Part shown: positions 19,623-29,317 of the stretch, in pieces | Position numbering within the stretch: position 1 is the stretch's first letter | Layout: each line of letters begins with the position of its first letter | Assembly (NCBI RefSeq): GCF_001043055.1 | Contig: NZ_JYLF01000005.1 | Location: forward strand, 310,001-374,000 | Length of the DNA stretch: 64,000 nucleotides | Source: Pseudomonas weihenstephanensis | Lineage (GTDB): Bacteria; Pseudomonadota; Gammaproteobacteria; Pseudomonadales; Pseudomonadaceae | Direction: 5' to 3' | The notes under the pieces: model-generated | What the model saw: only the letters and a program-made list of their open reading frames with translations | Told to the model about the DNA's origin: nothing | Database searches by the model: none | Program-made: the position numbers and the translations under genes

Positions 19623-21200
19623 ATGATCAGTGCTGCTGCACCACACCCACACAATTGCCTCACTACGCTGGTTAATGAGGTGATCGCCGCTGCGGGCCAA
19701 ACCCCGGCAGGTAAAGCAGCAGTGCCCATAGCGCCTGAAATCCCCAACAACCCCAACAAAAAGAAAGTCCTGTTTGTGACCTCCGAGCTGGCCGATCTGG
19801 TTAAAACCGGCGGCTTGGGCGATGTGTCCGCCGCCCTGCCGCGTGCCATGCGCCATTTGCATGATGTGCGGGTGCTGATTCCGGGCTACCCGCAGGTGAT
19901 CAACAGCGATAACCCGATCCATATTATTGGTGAGCTGGGCGGGCATGCCGCACTGCCAGCGTGCAAGATCGGGCGCATGGACTTGAAAGACGGGCTGGTG
20001 ATTTATGTACTGATCTGCCCCGAACTGTATGAGCGCGAAGGCACGCCGTATGGCGCCAATAACGGTCGCGACTGGCCCGACAATCACATCCGTTTTGCGC
20101 GACTGGGCCTGGCCGCCGCCGACATTGCCGCCAACCTGGCGCAAATCCATTGGCAGCCCGATCTGGTGCACGCCCACGACTGGCCAGCCGGGCTGGCCCC
20201 CGCCTACATGCATTGGCGTGGTCAACGCACCCCCACTCTGTTCACGATTCACAACCTCGCCTATCAGGGCGTGGTCAGCCTGGCCTGCTGCCCGGAGCTG
20301 GGCATCCCCTCCCACGCCCTGCAACAGGAAGGCATGGAGTTCTACGGCAAACTGTCGTTCCTCAAGGCAGGCATGGCGTATGCCAGCCACATCACCACCG
20401 TCAGCGCCACGTATGCGCAAGAAATCACCACCCCGGCCTTTGGCTGCGGACTGGATGGCTTTTTGCACAGCAAGACCCAGCAAGGCCTGCTCAGCGGCAT
20501 CCCCAACGGGATAGACGAGACATGGGAGGCCGCGAGCGATCCGCATCTGGTGGCACCCTTTTCAATCGGTGAATGGCAAGGCAAAGCCATCAACGCCAAT
20601 CATGTGCGCACGTTGTTCGGCCTCAAACCATCCAAAGGCCCGCTGTTCGCTGTGGTCTCGCGCCTGGTGTATCAAAAAGGCCTGGACCTGACGCAAGGTG
20701 TGGCCGCGTACATCGTGGCCAACGGCGGGCAAATCGCAATCATTGGCCGCGGCGAGCCAGAAGAAGAACAGGCCATGCGCGAACTGGCGTTGCGTTTTCC
20801 CGGCCAGATCGGCGTGCGCATCGGGTTTAATGAGACCGATGCACGGCGCATGTTTGCCGGCAGCGATTTCCTGTTGATGCCTTCACGCTACGAACCCTGC
20901 GGCCTGAGCCAAATGTACGCGCAGCGCTATGCCTCTTTGCCAGTCGCACGCAATACCGGCGGGCTGGCAGACACCATCGAAGACGGGATCACCGGGTTTC
21001 TGTTTAACGAATCCAGCGTGCAGAGCTACGAACAGGCCTTGGGCCGGGCGTTCAAAGTGTTCGCCTTTCCCGGCCTGCTGAACGCCATGCGTTGCCGCGC
21101 CATGTCTGCCCCGTTTAACTGGTGCCAGGCGGTAGAACCCTACGCGCAGCTCTATGAACAACTGGTGCTCAAATCGCTGACCCGCGTGGGCAAACCCTGA
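19623..21200 (+). CDS. glgA: glycogen synthase (ADP-glucose type)
   Basis: GT5 glycogen synthase (525 aa) adding glucose from ADP-glucose to alpha-1,4-glucan. The ADP-glucose-binding motif appears as KTGGLGDV after the first strand KKKVLFVTSELADLV, and the C-terminal catalytic region has SRYEPCGLSQMYA. About 45 extra N-terminal residues precede the first Rossmann strand, as in other Pseudomonas GlgA proteins. ATG 19623 is chosen because GGGGGAA sits just upstream. It leads the plus-strand glycogen cluster. In related pseudomonads treZ comes next, but here malQ follows after 167 bp. Confidence 0.95.
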   Translation: MISAAAPHPHNCLTTLVNEVIAAAGQTPAGKAAVPIAPEIPNNPNKKKVLFVTSELADLVKTGGLGDVSAALPRAMRHLHDVRVLIPGYPQVINSDNPIHIIGELGGHAALPACKIGRMDLKDGLVIYVLICPELYEREGTPYGANNGRDWPDNHIRFARLGLAAADIAANLAQIHWQPDLVHAHDWPAGLAPAYMHWRGQRTPTLFTIHNLAYQGVVSLACCPELGIPSHALQQEGMEFYGKLSFLKAGMAYASHITTVSATYAQEITTPAFGCGLDGFLHSKTQQGLLSGIPNGIDETWEAASDPHLVAPFSIGEWQGKAINANHVRTLFGLKPSKGPLFAVVSRLVYQKGLDLTQGVAAYIVANGGQIAIIGRGEPEEEQAMRELALRFPGQIGVRIGFNETDARRMFAGSDFLLMPSRYEPCGLSQMYAQRYASLPVARNTGGLADTIEDGITGFLFNESSVQSYEQALGRAFKVFAFPGLLNAMRCRAMSAPFNWCQAVEPYAQLYEQLVLKSLTRVGKP

Positions 21201-21367
21201 CAAAAACATGACCTGCATTCAAACCGGCCAGTTAAGTGACAGGCATTAACGGCCGGTATCTGCTGTACCTGACCTGTGAACGGCTTGAGCACTGAATTAA
21301 CGCCTTAGAGCGCCCTGCTCAGCCGGGTGCCGCCAAGCGAACCCCTCGCCCCTGATGGAGAACGCCT

Positions 21368-23458
21368 ATGAGCGACGCGCAACTGGAAATACTGGCGAGC
21401 CGTGCCGGGCTGGCCGTGGACTGGGTGGATGCCAATGGCAACCCGCAACGGGTGTCCTCCTGCGTGCTCCGTGCCGTGCTTGCCGGGCTGGGTCTGCCGG
21501 CCGACAGCGACGAAGCCATCGAAACCAGTTTGTTGAACCTGCAACTGGAACAGCAAAACAAACGTCTACCGCCTTTGTTGACGGCAGACGTAGGCCGAAG
21601 CCTGGACCTGACCCGCTACTTTCAACCCCACAGCCAGTGCGTGATCCATCTGGAGACCGGCGGCTCGCTGGACATTGAACTGGACGCCGACGCCTACCTG
21701 CCCGGCATGGTGCCAGTGGGTTATCACCGGGCGCAGATCGGCGAGCAGCACTTCACCCTCGCGGTGGCGCCCGCCCGCTGCTACAGCATCAACGATGCCG
21801 AGCACAGCGATACCCCGCGCAGCTGGGGGCTGAGCACGCAGCTCTACAGCCTGTGGCGCCCCGGCGACGGTGGGCTGGGGAACACGCAGGCGCTTGAAAC
21901 GTTTGCCAAGGCCGCCGGGGAACGAGGCGCCGACGCGCTGGCGATCAGCCCCATGCACGCCATGTTCAGCTGCGATCCAGAGCGTTACAGCCCCTACTCC
22001 CCCTCCAGCCGTTTATTCCTCAATTACCTCTACGCAGCCCCGGCTAGCGTATTGGGCGAAAGCGTGGTGCAACAGGCCATTGATGACTGTGGGTTACGCG
22101 AGGAGTGGCAACGCCTTGAACACCTGCCGCTGATCGACTGGCCCGCGGCAACCCTGGCCCGCCAAACGTTGCTGCGCAGGCTCTACGACGACTTCATAAG
22201 CACTGAACAGCCGCTGCACGACGATTTCTATGCCTTTCGCGACGCCGGGGGCGAAGCCCTTGAAAACCACTGCCGTTTCGAAGCGGTGCAAGTTCAACGG
22301 CGCAGCGAGCAACTGAGCCAGGACTGGCGCGACTGGCCCGAACAGTGGCGCGACCCCAACAGCCCTGCACTGTTACTGTTTGCCGAAGAACACCACCACG
22401 ACATTGGCTATTACGCGTTTTGCCAATGGCTCATTGCCCGCTGCCTGGCCCAGGCACACAAGGCGGCCCGTGACAGCGGCATGGCGATTGGCCTGATCGC
22501 GGACCTGGCGGTGGGGGCTGACGGCGCTGGCAGTCAGGCATGGTGCCGTCAGGACGAATTACTCTCGCAACTCACCGTCGGCGCGCCACCTGACCTGCTT
22601 AACCGTCAGGGCCAGGGCTGGGGTATTTCGGCGTTTTCACCCGACGGTCTCAAACGCAACGGCTTTCGGGCCTTCATTGAAATGCTGCGCGCCAATTTTG
22701 CCCATGCCGGGGGTTTACGCATCGACCACGTCATGGGCCTGCAACGGCTGTGGGTGATTCCCTTGGGGGCCCCGCCCGGCGACGGCGCTTATTTGTATTA
22801 CCCGGTCGAAGATTTGCTGCGCCTGCTGGCCCTCGAATCGTTACGTCATCGCGCCATTGTGTTGGGCGAAGACCTGGGCACGGTGCCGGATGGCCTGCGT
22901 GAAAAGCTCAGCGAACGCGCCATTCTGGGCATGCGCATTTTGCTGTTTGAACAGGATTATGGGGCGCGCTTTCGCCCGGTCCTCGAATGGCCCGACACCG
23001 CACTGGCCACCACCAGCACCCACGACTTGCCCACGCTCAATGGTTGGTGGCTGGAACGCGACATCGACTGGAACGCGCAATTGGGTCTGGTGAATGCCGA
23101 GACCGAAGACCATTGGCGCGACAACCGTGCCCATGAACGCAACGGTCTGCATCATGCGTTGAGCCAGGACCCGCAAAATTTTCAGGAGGAAGCCAGCGGC
23201 GCCGATCAGGTACTCAACGCCAGCGCACGGTTCTTGGGGCACACCCGGGCACCGCTGGTGCTGCTCCCCATCGAGGATGCGCTGGGCGTGGTGGAGCAAG
23301 CCAACTTGCCGGGTAACGTGGGCACTCATCCCAATTGGCGCCGCCGCTTACCCGTTGAATGCTCAGCCCTGCTTGACCGCCCGGAGGTTGCCAAACGTCT
23401 GGAACTGCTGGCCTGCGCACGCCTACAGGCACAAGAACGCGATGAGTGCAGACGATGA
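21368..23458 (+). CDS. malQ: 4-alpha-glucanotransferase (amylomaltase)
   Basis: GH77 enzyme (696 aa) that disproportionates malto-oligosaccharides released from glycogen. The nucleophile Asp is in GLRIDHVMGLQRLW, the acid/base Glu in VLGEDLGTVPDGL and the third Asp in STHDLPTL. A long N-terminal extension is typical of bacterial MalQ. The start has a GGAG Shine-Dalgarno. It lies between glgA and the DUF2934/glgX genes; TreZ and TreY, which flank malQ in P. aeruginosa, are both missing. Confidence 0.95.
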   Translation: MSDAQLEILASRAGLAVDWVDANGNPQRVSSCVLRAVLAGLGLPADSDEAIETSLLNLQLEQQNKRLPPLLTADVGRSLDLTRYFQPHSQCVIHLETGGSLDIELDADAYLPGMVPVGYHRAQIGEQHFTLAVAPARCYSINDAEHSDTPRSWGLSTQLYSLWRPGDGGLGNTQALETFAKAAGERGADALAISPMHAMFSCDPERYSPYSPSSRLFLNYLYAAPASVLGESVVQQAIDDCGLREEWQRLEHLPLIDWPAATLARQTLLRRLYDDFISTEQPLHDDFYAFRDAGGEALENHCRFEAVQVQRRSEQLSQDWRDWPEQWRDPNSPALLLFAEEHHHDIGYYAFCQWLIARCLAQAHKAARDSGMAIGLIADLAVGADGAGSQAWCRQDELLSQLTVGAPPDLLNRQGQGWGISAFSPDGLKRNGFRAFIEMLRANFAHAGGLRIDHVMGLQRLWVIPLGAPPGDGAYLYYPVEDLLRLLALESLRHRAIVLGEDLGTVPDGLREKLSERAILGMRILLFEQDYGARFRPVLEWPDTALATTSTHDLPTLNGWWLERDIDWNAQLGLVNAETEDHWRDNRAHERNGLHHALSQDPQNFQEEASGADQVLNASARFLGHTRAPLVLLPIEDALGVVEQANLPGNVGTHPNWRRRLPVECSALLDRPEVAKRLELLACARLQAQERDECRR

Positions 23459-23678
23459 TCGAGGGGCCTAAAGGAATCCATGTGGATGCCAATCAACCCT
23501 ATAGGCATCCATATGAGTACATACCTGCATCAAATGACCGTTCGACGGAACATCACGCAAATTAAATGGATTTTTTACACCACCAGCAGTCATTAACAGT
23601 AAGACGATACGGGTCAGCGACGTACTAGGTTCTTTCCCTGTCAACCTCATACCCACCACCTAGTTCAGGAGCTTTGCG

Positions 23679-23927
23679 ATGAATAATGATGACAAACGCA
23701 TTCGTGAATTCGCTTACCAAATCTGGGAATCCGAAGGCAAACCTGATGGCCAGCAAGCCCGTCATTGGGACATGGCGCGCACGCTGGCCCAAGCCGAAGC
23801 GCTGGCACCAGGCAACGCTGAACCGCGCAAGGCCAAACCTAAAGCGCCCTCTGCCAGCAGCAAAGCCTCGGTGAAAGAACCGGCAGCGAAAAAACCCCGC
23901 GCTGCACGCAAACCACCCGCTTCCTGA
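23679..23927 (+). CDS. DUF2934 small basic protein
   Basis: 82-aa protein with an N-terminal DUF2934 motif (RIREFAYQIWESEGKPDGQ...HWDMA) and a Lys/Ala/Pro-rich tail (KPRAARKPPAS) that could bind nucleic acid or an acidic partner. DUF2934 genes sit in glycogen/trehalose clusters of many proteobacteria, usually between treY and glgX, and the role is unknown. Here it keeps the place before glgX. The 220-bp gap in front of it is where treY would lie and I see no remnant. Confidence 0.88.
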   Translation: MNNDDKRIREFAYQIWESEGKPDGQQARHWDMARTLAQAEALAPGNAEPRKAKPKAPSASSKASVKEPAAKKPRAARKPPAS

Positions 23928-24056
23928 CGCTTGGCTTGTGAGTGCGCAGAACCCTGACGCACCGACGTTTCACGCCGATTTGAACAGGCCCGTAATGCCT
24001 GACGGGCACGTTTTGCCTGCCGTTTGTGAAGGCCTTTGATCCAGCCAGGAGTCAAC

Positions 24057-26228
24057 ATGACCAAGCGTAAGTCAGCCCCACCCGTGACACCGGACGTTGA
24101 ACCCTCACGCCTCAGGGAGGGCCTGCCCTTCCCGTTGGGCGCTACCTGGGACGGGCTAGGTGTTAACTTCGCGATTTTTTCGGCCAATGCCACCAAGGTT
24201 GAACTGTGCCTGTTCGATGAAGCAGGCGAGGTGGAGCTTGAACGCATCGAACTGCCCGAGTACACCGACGAGACCTATCACGGCTACCTGCCTGATGCAC
24301 ATCCGGGGCAGATCTACGGTTACCGGGTATATGGCGCGTATGACCCGCAAAATGGCCATCGCTTCAATCACAACAAATTGCTGATCGACCCCTACGCCAA
24401 ACAACTGGTCGGCGAGCTGAAATGGTCCGAGGCGTTGTTTGGCTACACCATTGGCCACCCGGATGGCGATTTAAGCTTCGATGAACGCGACAGCGCGCCT
24501 TTTGTGCCCAAGTGCAAAGTCATTGACCCGGCGCACACCTGGGGGCACGACCATCGCCTGATCGTGCCATGGGACAAGACCCTCTTTTATGAAACCCACG
24601 TGCGTGGCATCAGCATGCGCCACCCTGATGTGCCGCAAGCGGTACGCGGCACGTTTGCCGGGCTGATGGTGGATGAAGTCATCGAGCACATTCGCAAACT
24701 GGGCGTCACCAGTGTCGAGTTACTGCCGGTGCATGCGTTCGTCAACGATCAGCATCTGCTGCAAAAAGGCATGACCAATTACTGGGGCTATAACAGCATC
24801 GCTTTCTTCGCCCCGGACCCGCGCTACCTGGCCAGCGGCAAGATTGCCGAGTTCAAGGAAATGGTTGCGCACCTGCACGAGGCCGGGCTGGAGGTGATTC
24901 TGGACGTGGTCTACAACCACACCGCCGAAGGCAACGAGCAAGGCCCCACCCTGTCGATGCGCGGCATCGACAACGCCTCGTATTACCGTCTGATGCCTGA
25001 TGACAAACGCTATTACATCAACGACTCGGGCACCGGCAATACCTTGGACCTGAGCCACCCCTGCGTGCTGCAAATGGTCACTGACTCGCTGCGCTATTGG
25101 GCGCACGAGATGCATGTGGATGGCTTCCGTTTCGACCTGGCCACCATTCTGGGGCGTTACCACGATGGCTTTAACGAACGGCACAGCTTTCTTGTCGCCT
25201 GCCGTCAGGACCCGCTGTTGCGCCAGGTAAAGATGATTGCCGAACCGTGGGACTGCGGCCCCGGTGGCTATCAGGTTGGCGGCTTCCCGCCGGGATGGGC
25301 CGAATGGAACGATCGCTTCCGTGACACCGTGCGTGGGTTCTGGAAAGGCGACGACGGCCAGCTGGCCGACTTTGCCGCACGCATGACCGCTTCGGGCGAG
25401 CTGTACAACCAGCGCGGCCGCCGCCCTTACACCTCGGTCAACTTCATTACCGCCCATGACGGCTTCACGTTGCACGATCTGGTGTCGTACAACGACAAGC
25501 ACAACGAAGCCAACGACGAGAACAATCAGGACGGCAGCAACAACAACCTGTCCTGGAACCACGGCGTCGAAGGCCCGACCGACGACCCTGAAATCAATGC
25601 ATTGCGCCTGCGCCAGATGCGCAATTTTTTCGCCACGCTGCTGCTCGCGCAGGGCACGCCGATGATAGTGGCCGGTGATGAATTTGCCCGCACCCAGCAC
25701 GGCAACAACAACGCCTATTGTCAGGACAGTGAAATCGGCTGGATCAACTGGGACCTGGATGACGACGGCAAATCGTTGCTCAAGTTCGTCAAACGCCTGA
25801 TCAAGCTGCGTAACAGCTACCCTATCCTGCGACGCGGGCGCTTTCTGGTCGGCCACTACAACGAAGAACTGGGCGTTAAAGACGTCACCTGGCTAGCGCC
25901 CGACGGTAACGAAATGTCCATCGAACAATGGCAGGACGCCCAAGGCCGCAGCTTCGCCATGTTGCTCGATGGCCGGGCGCAAGTGTCCGGGGTCCAGCGC
26001 GCCGGCGCCGACGCCACCTTGCTGATCACCTTCAATGCCCACCATGACGGGGTGGATTTCATCTTGCCGCAGGTGCCTGAAGGCTCCGCCTGGATCTGCA
26101 AGTTCGACACCTTCGACCCCGACTTCAAAAGCCCTGCCCCTTTGGCGTTTGGCAGCACTTACACGCTTAACGGCCGCTCGCTCGCGCTGTTTGAACTGGA
26201 GCATCAAAAGGAACCCAACGGCTCATGA
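24057..26228 (+). CDS. glgX: glycogen debranching enzyme
   Basis: GH13 isoamylase-type debranching enzyme (723 aa) that hydrolyses alpha-1,6 branches of phosphorylase-trimmed glycogen. It has an N-terminal carbohydrate-binding domain (FPLGATWDGLGVNFAIFS), the nucleophile Asp in DGFRFDLATIL, Glu in MIAEPWDCGPGGY and the third Asp in TAHDGFTLHDLVSY. ATG 24057 has AGGAG upstream and is preferred to the start 21 bp earlier. Its stop overlaps the next start by 4 bp (26225-26228), so a set of non-glycogen genes is translated in coupling with it. Confidence 0.95.
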   Translation: MTKRKSAPPVTPDVEPSRLREGLPFPLGATWDGLGVNFAIFSANATKVELCLFDEAGEVELERIELPEYTDETYHGYLPDAHPGQIYGYRVYGAYDPQNGHRFNHNKLLIDPYAKQLVGELKWSEALFGYTIGHPDGDLSFDERDSAPFVPKCKVIDPAHTWGHDHRLIVPWDKTLFYETHVRGISMRHPDVPQAVRGTFAGLMVDEVIEHIRKLGVTSVELLPVHAFVNDQHLLQKGMTNYWGYNSIAFFAPDPRYLASGKIAEFKEMVAHLHEAGLEVILDVVYNHTAEGNEQGPTLSMRGIDNASYYRLMPDDKRYYINDSGTGNTLDLSHPCVLQMVTDSLRYWAHEMHVDGFRFDLATILGRYHDGFNERHSFLVACRQDPLLRQVKMIAEPWDCGPGGYQVGGFPPGWAEWNDRFRDTVRGFWKGDDGQLADFAARMTASGELYNQRGRRPYTSVNFITAHDGFTLHDLVSYNDKHNEANDENNQDGSNNNLSWNHGVEGPTDDPEINALRLRQMRNFFATLLLAQGTPMIVAGDEFARTQHGNNNAYCQDSEIGWINWDLDDDGKSLLKFVKRLIKLRNSYPILRRGRFLVGHYNEELGVKDVTWLAPDGNEMSIEQWQDAQGRSFAMLLDGRAQVSGVQRAGADATLLITFNAHHDGVDFILPQVPEGSAWICKFDTFDPDFKSPAPLAFGSTYTLNGRSLALFELEHQKEPNGS

Positions 26229-27226
26229 ACCTGCACGACTTCCTTGAGGACCACGCCTGGCCACTCGACACCCCGCAGGCGCTGGGTCAGTGCTTGCAGG
26301 GCATGGTGCACGCCGGACTGGATCAACTGCCGTTGCCGGGCAGCGGCTTGACCTTGCAACGCTGGCAACATTTGGCGTTAGTCGCGGGCCACGATTTGGG
26401 CTTGTGCAAACTGTTCGAAGGGCACACCGATGCACTGGCGACCCTGCGCGAGTTGGGCGCCCGCCCCGTGCCAGCGGGCAGCACATGGGGCATGTGGGCG
26501 GCCGAACCGCCCAATGCCCGCGTCCAAATGCGCGAAGTTCACGGTCAAACGCTGCTCATGGGCCGTAAAGCCTGGTGCTCGGGCGCAGGGGTGCTCAGCC
26601 ACGGTTTGCTCACCGCTTGGGATGAGCACGGCGGCCAACAATTGGTGGCCGTGAACATGCAACAGTCGGGCATCAGCGTCACCGATGACGGCTGGGCCGC
26701 CGTGGGCATGGCCACCACTGCCAGCGTCGACATTGTGTTTGATCAGGTGCCCTGCACCCGCGTCGGCCAGCCGGGTGATTACCTGCGCCGCCCCGGTTTT
26801 TGGCAAGGCGCTATTGGCATCGCGGCGTGTTGGTTGGGTGCGGCGTACTCACTGGCGCATCATCTGCAACAGCCGTGTGCCAAACGCGCAGAGCCACACG
26901 CGCTGGCGCATTTGGGCGCGGTGCAGGCCGCGCTGTTCGGGGCGCGTAACACGCTGCACACCTGCGCCACGTATCTGGATCAAAACCCGGCCGCCGACAG
27001 TCAACTCCTGGCCCGGCAGGCGCGGGCACAGATTGAGGCCTGCGCCGAGCACGTCATCGCCCATGTCGGTCGGGCGCTGGGGGCCGGGCCTTTTTGTAAA
27101 GACCCGCAGTTTGCCCGCCTAAGCGCCGACTTGCCGGTTTTCCTGCGTCAAAGCCATGCCGAACGCGACCTCCAAGCGCTGGGTGAACTGGCCGCGCAGT
27201 CACCCGCAAGGCACTGGCCACTATGA
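26225..27226 (+). CDS. acyl-CoA dehydrogenase-like protein
   Basis: 333-aa protein with the outline of an acyl-CoA dehydrogenase: an N-terminal helical part, a middle segment with MGRKAWCSGAGVLSHGLLTAW and VNMQQSGISVTDDGWAAVGM, which resembles the flavin/acyl-binding beta domain, and a C-terminal helical bundle. It is about 50 residues shorter than typical enzymes and I could not locate the catalytic Glu with confidence, so it may act on a non-CoA substrate or not be a dehydrogenase. Four-base overlaps on both sides tie it to glgX and the PIG-L gene. Function unknown. Confidence 0.7.
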   Translation: MNLHDFLEDHAWPLDTPQALGQCLQGMVHAGLDQLPLPGSGLTLQRWQHLALVAGHDLGLCKLFEGHTDALATLRELGARPVPAGSTWGMWAAEPPNARVQMREVHGQTLLMGRKAWCSGAGVLSHGLLTAWDEHGGQQLVAVNMQQSGISVTDDGWAAVGMATTASVDIVFDQVPCTRVGQPGDYLRRPGFWQGAIGIAACWLGAAYSLAHHLQQPCAKRAEPHALAHLGAVQAALFGARNTLHTCATYLDQNPAADSQLLARQARAQIEACAEHVIAHVGRALGAGPFCKDPQFARLSADLPVFLRQSHAERDLQALGELAAQSPARHWPL

Positions 27227-27999
27227 AAGCCAACCTGATCGTGGGCAGCGGCACTGCGTTGGCACACTGGCGCCAATCTGAGCGCTTGGCCAACTTACCG
27301 TCGATTGAGCTTGCACACCTGTTACCCCACGGTTCGCGGGCGGTGATTGTGGCGCCGCACCCGGACGATGAAGTGCTGGGCAGCGGCGGTCTGCTGCAAA
27401 TGGCCAATACGCTGGGGCGCTCGATACTGCTGATTTCCGTCACGGACGGCACTGCCAGCCATCCGGGTTCAAGCCGCTGGCCCACCCACGATCTGGCGCA
27501 CCAGCGAGCCTCGGAGTCTGAACAGGCGCTGGGGCGCTTGGGGTTGGCATCGCCACGCTTGCAATGGGTCAGGGGCGGATTTGCCGACAGCCAGGTGCAG
27601 TCCCGCGAGGCGGCACTCGGCACCTTCATTCAGCAGTTCTTGCGCCCCACCGACGTGGTGTTCAGCACCTGGCGCGAGGACGGGCATTGCGACCACGATG
27701 CGGTGGGCCGCGCCAGCGCTCTGGCGGCTAAAAACGTCGGCGCACAGGTGCATGAGTTGCCGATCTGGACTTGGCATTGGGCGCACGATGATGACCCGCG
27801 TGTGCCGTGGCACCGCGCCCGCCGTATTGAACTCAGTGAGCAGCAGGTTGCGCGCAAACGTGACGCAGCCCAGGCCTTCACCAGCCAATTACACGCAGAC
27901 CCGAGCACTGGGGCGCCAGCCGTGCTCAGCCCGCTGGCGCTCGAACGCTTGCTGCAACCTTTTGAACTGGTTTTTGTACAGGACAGGGAGAAGCCATGA
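27223..27999 (+). CDS. PIG-L family deacetylase
   Basis: 258-aa zinc-dependent N-deacetylase of the PIG-L/LmbE family. The defining motif VAPHPDDEVLGSGG (about residues 43-56) has the metal-binding His and Asp and the catalytic Asp; WREDGHCDHDAVG later supplies more metal ligands. Relatives deacetylate GlcNAc linked to inositol or small molecules (MshB, BshB). It overlaps both neighbours by 4 bp. With the downstream methyltransferase and GT2 it suggests making or trimming an amino-sugar-containing compound (inference). Confidence 0.85.
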   Translation: MKANLIVGSGTALAHWRQSERLANLPSIELAHLLPHGSRAVIVAPHPDDEVLGSGGLLQMANTLGRSILLISVTDGTASHPGSSRWPTHDLAHQRASESEQALGRLGLASPRLQWVRGGFADSQVQSREAALGTFIQQFLRPTDVVFSTWREDGHCDHDAVGRASALAAKNVGAQVHELPIWTWHWAHDDDPRVPWHRARRIELSEQQVARKRDAAQAFTSQLHADPSTGAPAVLSPLALERLLQPFELVFVQDREKP

Positions 28000-28595
28000 G
28001 TGTCTCAACGGCTTTTTTTGATCAGTTGTATGCCGACAACAGCGATCCGTGGGCCTTTCGCGAGCGCTGGTACGAACAGCGCAAACGGGCCGTGACGCTG
28101 GCCAGCCTGCCCCGCCAGCACTACCCGGCCATTTTCGAAATAGGCTGCGCCAACGGCGAGTTAAGTGCCGGGCTGGCGCAACGCACCGGCGCGCTACTGG
28201 CCTGCGACGCAGCCGCCAGAGCTGTTGATCTGGCACGCCAGCGCTTGAGCCACTGCGCCCACGTTCAAGTGCGCCAGAGCCGTGTGCCAGAGCAATGGCC
28301 CGAACATCGATTCGATCTGATAGTGATCAGCGAAGTGGCGTATTACCTGGATGCCCAGGCACTCAAAGACGTGCTTGAGCGGGCGATCAACAGCCTCGCC
28401 CCCGACGGCCATCTGCTGGCCTGCCATTGGCGCCCGCCCATCGAGGGCTGCGTGCTGACGGGCGATGAGGTGCACGCCCTGGTACACGACACCTTGAAAT
28501 GGCCGCGTTTAGTGCAACACCTGGAAGACGATTTCATCCTTGAAGTGTGGGGCCGCGACCCTATTTCAGTCGCCTGCCGGGAGGGTTTGCGATGA
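27996..28595 (+). CDS. NodS-like SAM-dependent methyltransferase
   Basis: 199-aa class I methyltransferase. Motif I is FEIGCANGELSAGLA with the acidic end of strand 2 in LLACDAAARAVDLAR. The N-terminal FDQLYADNSDPWAFRERWYEQRK is typical of the NodS/TPMT-like group, several of which N-methylate amino sugars. It sits between the PIG-L deacetylase and a GT2 with 4-bp overlaps at both ends, which would allow methylation of an amine freed by the deacetylase (inference from context, not from catalytic residues). Confidence 0.82.
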   Translation: MSVSTAFFDQLYADNSDPWAFRERWYEQRKRAVTLASLPRQHYPAIFEIGCANGELSAGLAQRTGALLACDAAARAVDLARQRLSHCAHVQVRQSRVPEQWPEHRFDLIVISEVAYYLDAQALKDVLERAINSLAPDGHLLACHWRPPIEGCVLTGDEVHALVHDTLKWPRLVQHLEDDFILEVWGRDPISVACREGLR

Positions 28596-29293
28596 TTGGT
28601 GTGTTGATACCTGCGCACAACGAGCAGGCCCTGCTCGCCCACTGCCTGCATGCGGTGCTATCAGCCAGCGCTCACCCACAGCTCAACGGCGAGCCGGTGC
28701 GCGTGCTGCTGGTGCTCGACAGCTGTGACGACCTGTCGGCTGACATCGCAGCGCAATACGACGTCAACGTGCTGGCGATCAATGCACGCAATGTCGGCGT
28801 AGCCCGCGCGACCGGTGCGCAATGGTTATTGGAACAAGGCGCGCGCTGGATTTCATGCACCGATGCCGACAGCCGCGTGGCTGAGGACTGGTTGGTGGCG
28901 CAATTGGCCTTGGGCAAGGACGCCGTGTGCGGCACCGTGACCGTCGATGACTGGGGCACTGAAATCGATGAACGCGCTCAGTCACGCTACCTGGCCGCCT
29001 ATCAGGCCCGCGACGGGCATCGGCATATCCACGGCGCCAACCTTGGCGTCAGTGCCACAGCCTATCGGCGCGCTGGCGGTTTTCAGCCGCTGGCCTGCCA
29101 TGAAGACGTGCACTTGGTGCAACAACTGGAGGCGTGCGGGGCTTCAATCGCCTGGAGCCACCGCCCGCAGGTCACCACCAGCGCGCGACTGGACTGCCGC
29201 GCGGCGGGCGGCTTTGGTGATTATCTGAAGTCGCTGCTGGGTGCGGCCGAACATGACCCCCATCAAGCGGGTCCAAGGGCCGACGCGCTATAA
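28592..29293 (+). CDS. GT2 family glycosyltransferase
   Basis: 233-aa soluble GT-A glycosyltransferase. It starts MIGVLIPAHNEQALL, the standard first strand, has the metal-binding CTDADSRVAEDW motif and a later CHEDVHLVQQLEA with the probable catalytic base. No membrane segment is seen. ATG 28592 overlaps the methyltransferase stop as ATGA and has GGGAGG upstream. It is the last of four coupled genes after glgX. The acceptor and sugar are unknown. Confidence 0.87.
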   Translation: MIGVLIPAHNEQALLAHCLHAVLSASAHPQLNGEPVRVLLVLDSCDDLSADIAAQYDVNVLAINARNVGVARATGAQWLLEQGARWISCTDADSRVAEDWLVAQLALGKDAVCGTVTVDDWGTEIDERAQSRYLAAYQARDGHRHIHGANLGVSATAYRRAGGFQPLACHEDVHLVQQLEACGASIAWSHRPQVTTSARLDCRAAGGFGDYLKSLLGAAEHDPHQAGPRADAL

Positions 29294-29317
29294 ACGCCCT
29301 ATCGCACAGGAGAAACT

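Noticed and set aside
19599..20546. 315-codon minus-strand frame inside glgA
   Set aside because: Antisense to glgA with no recognisable domain.
24720..25856. 378-codon minus-strand frame inside glgX
   Set aside because: Fully antisense to glgX, which has all its catalytic motifs; Val/Ala/Gln-rich shadow composition.
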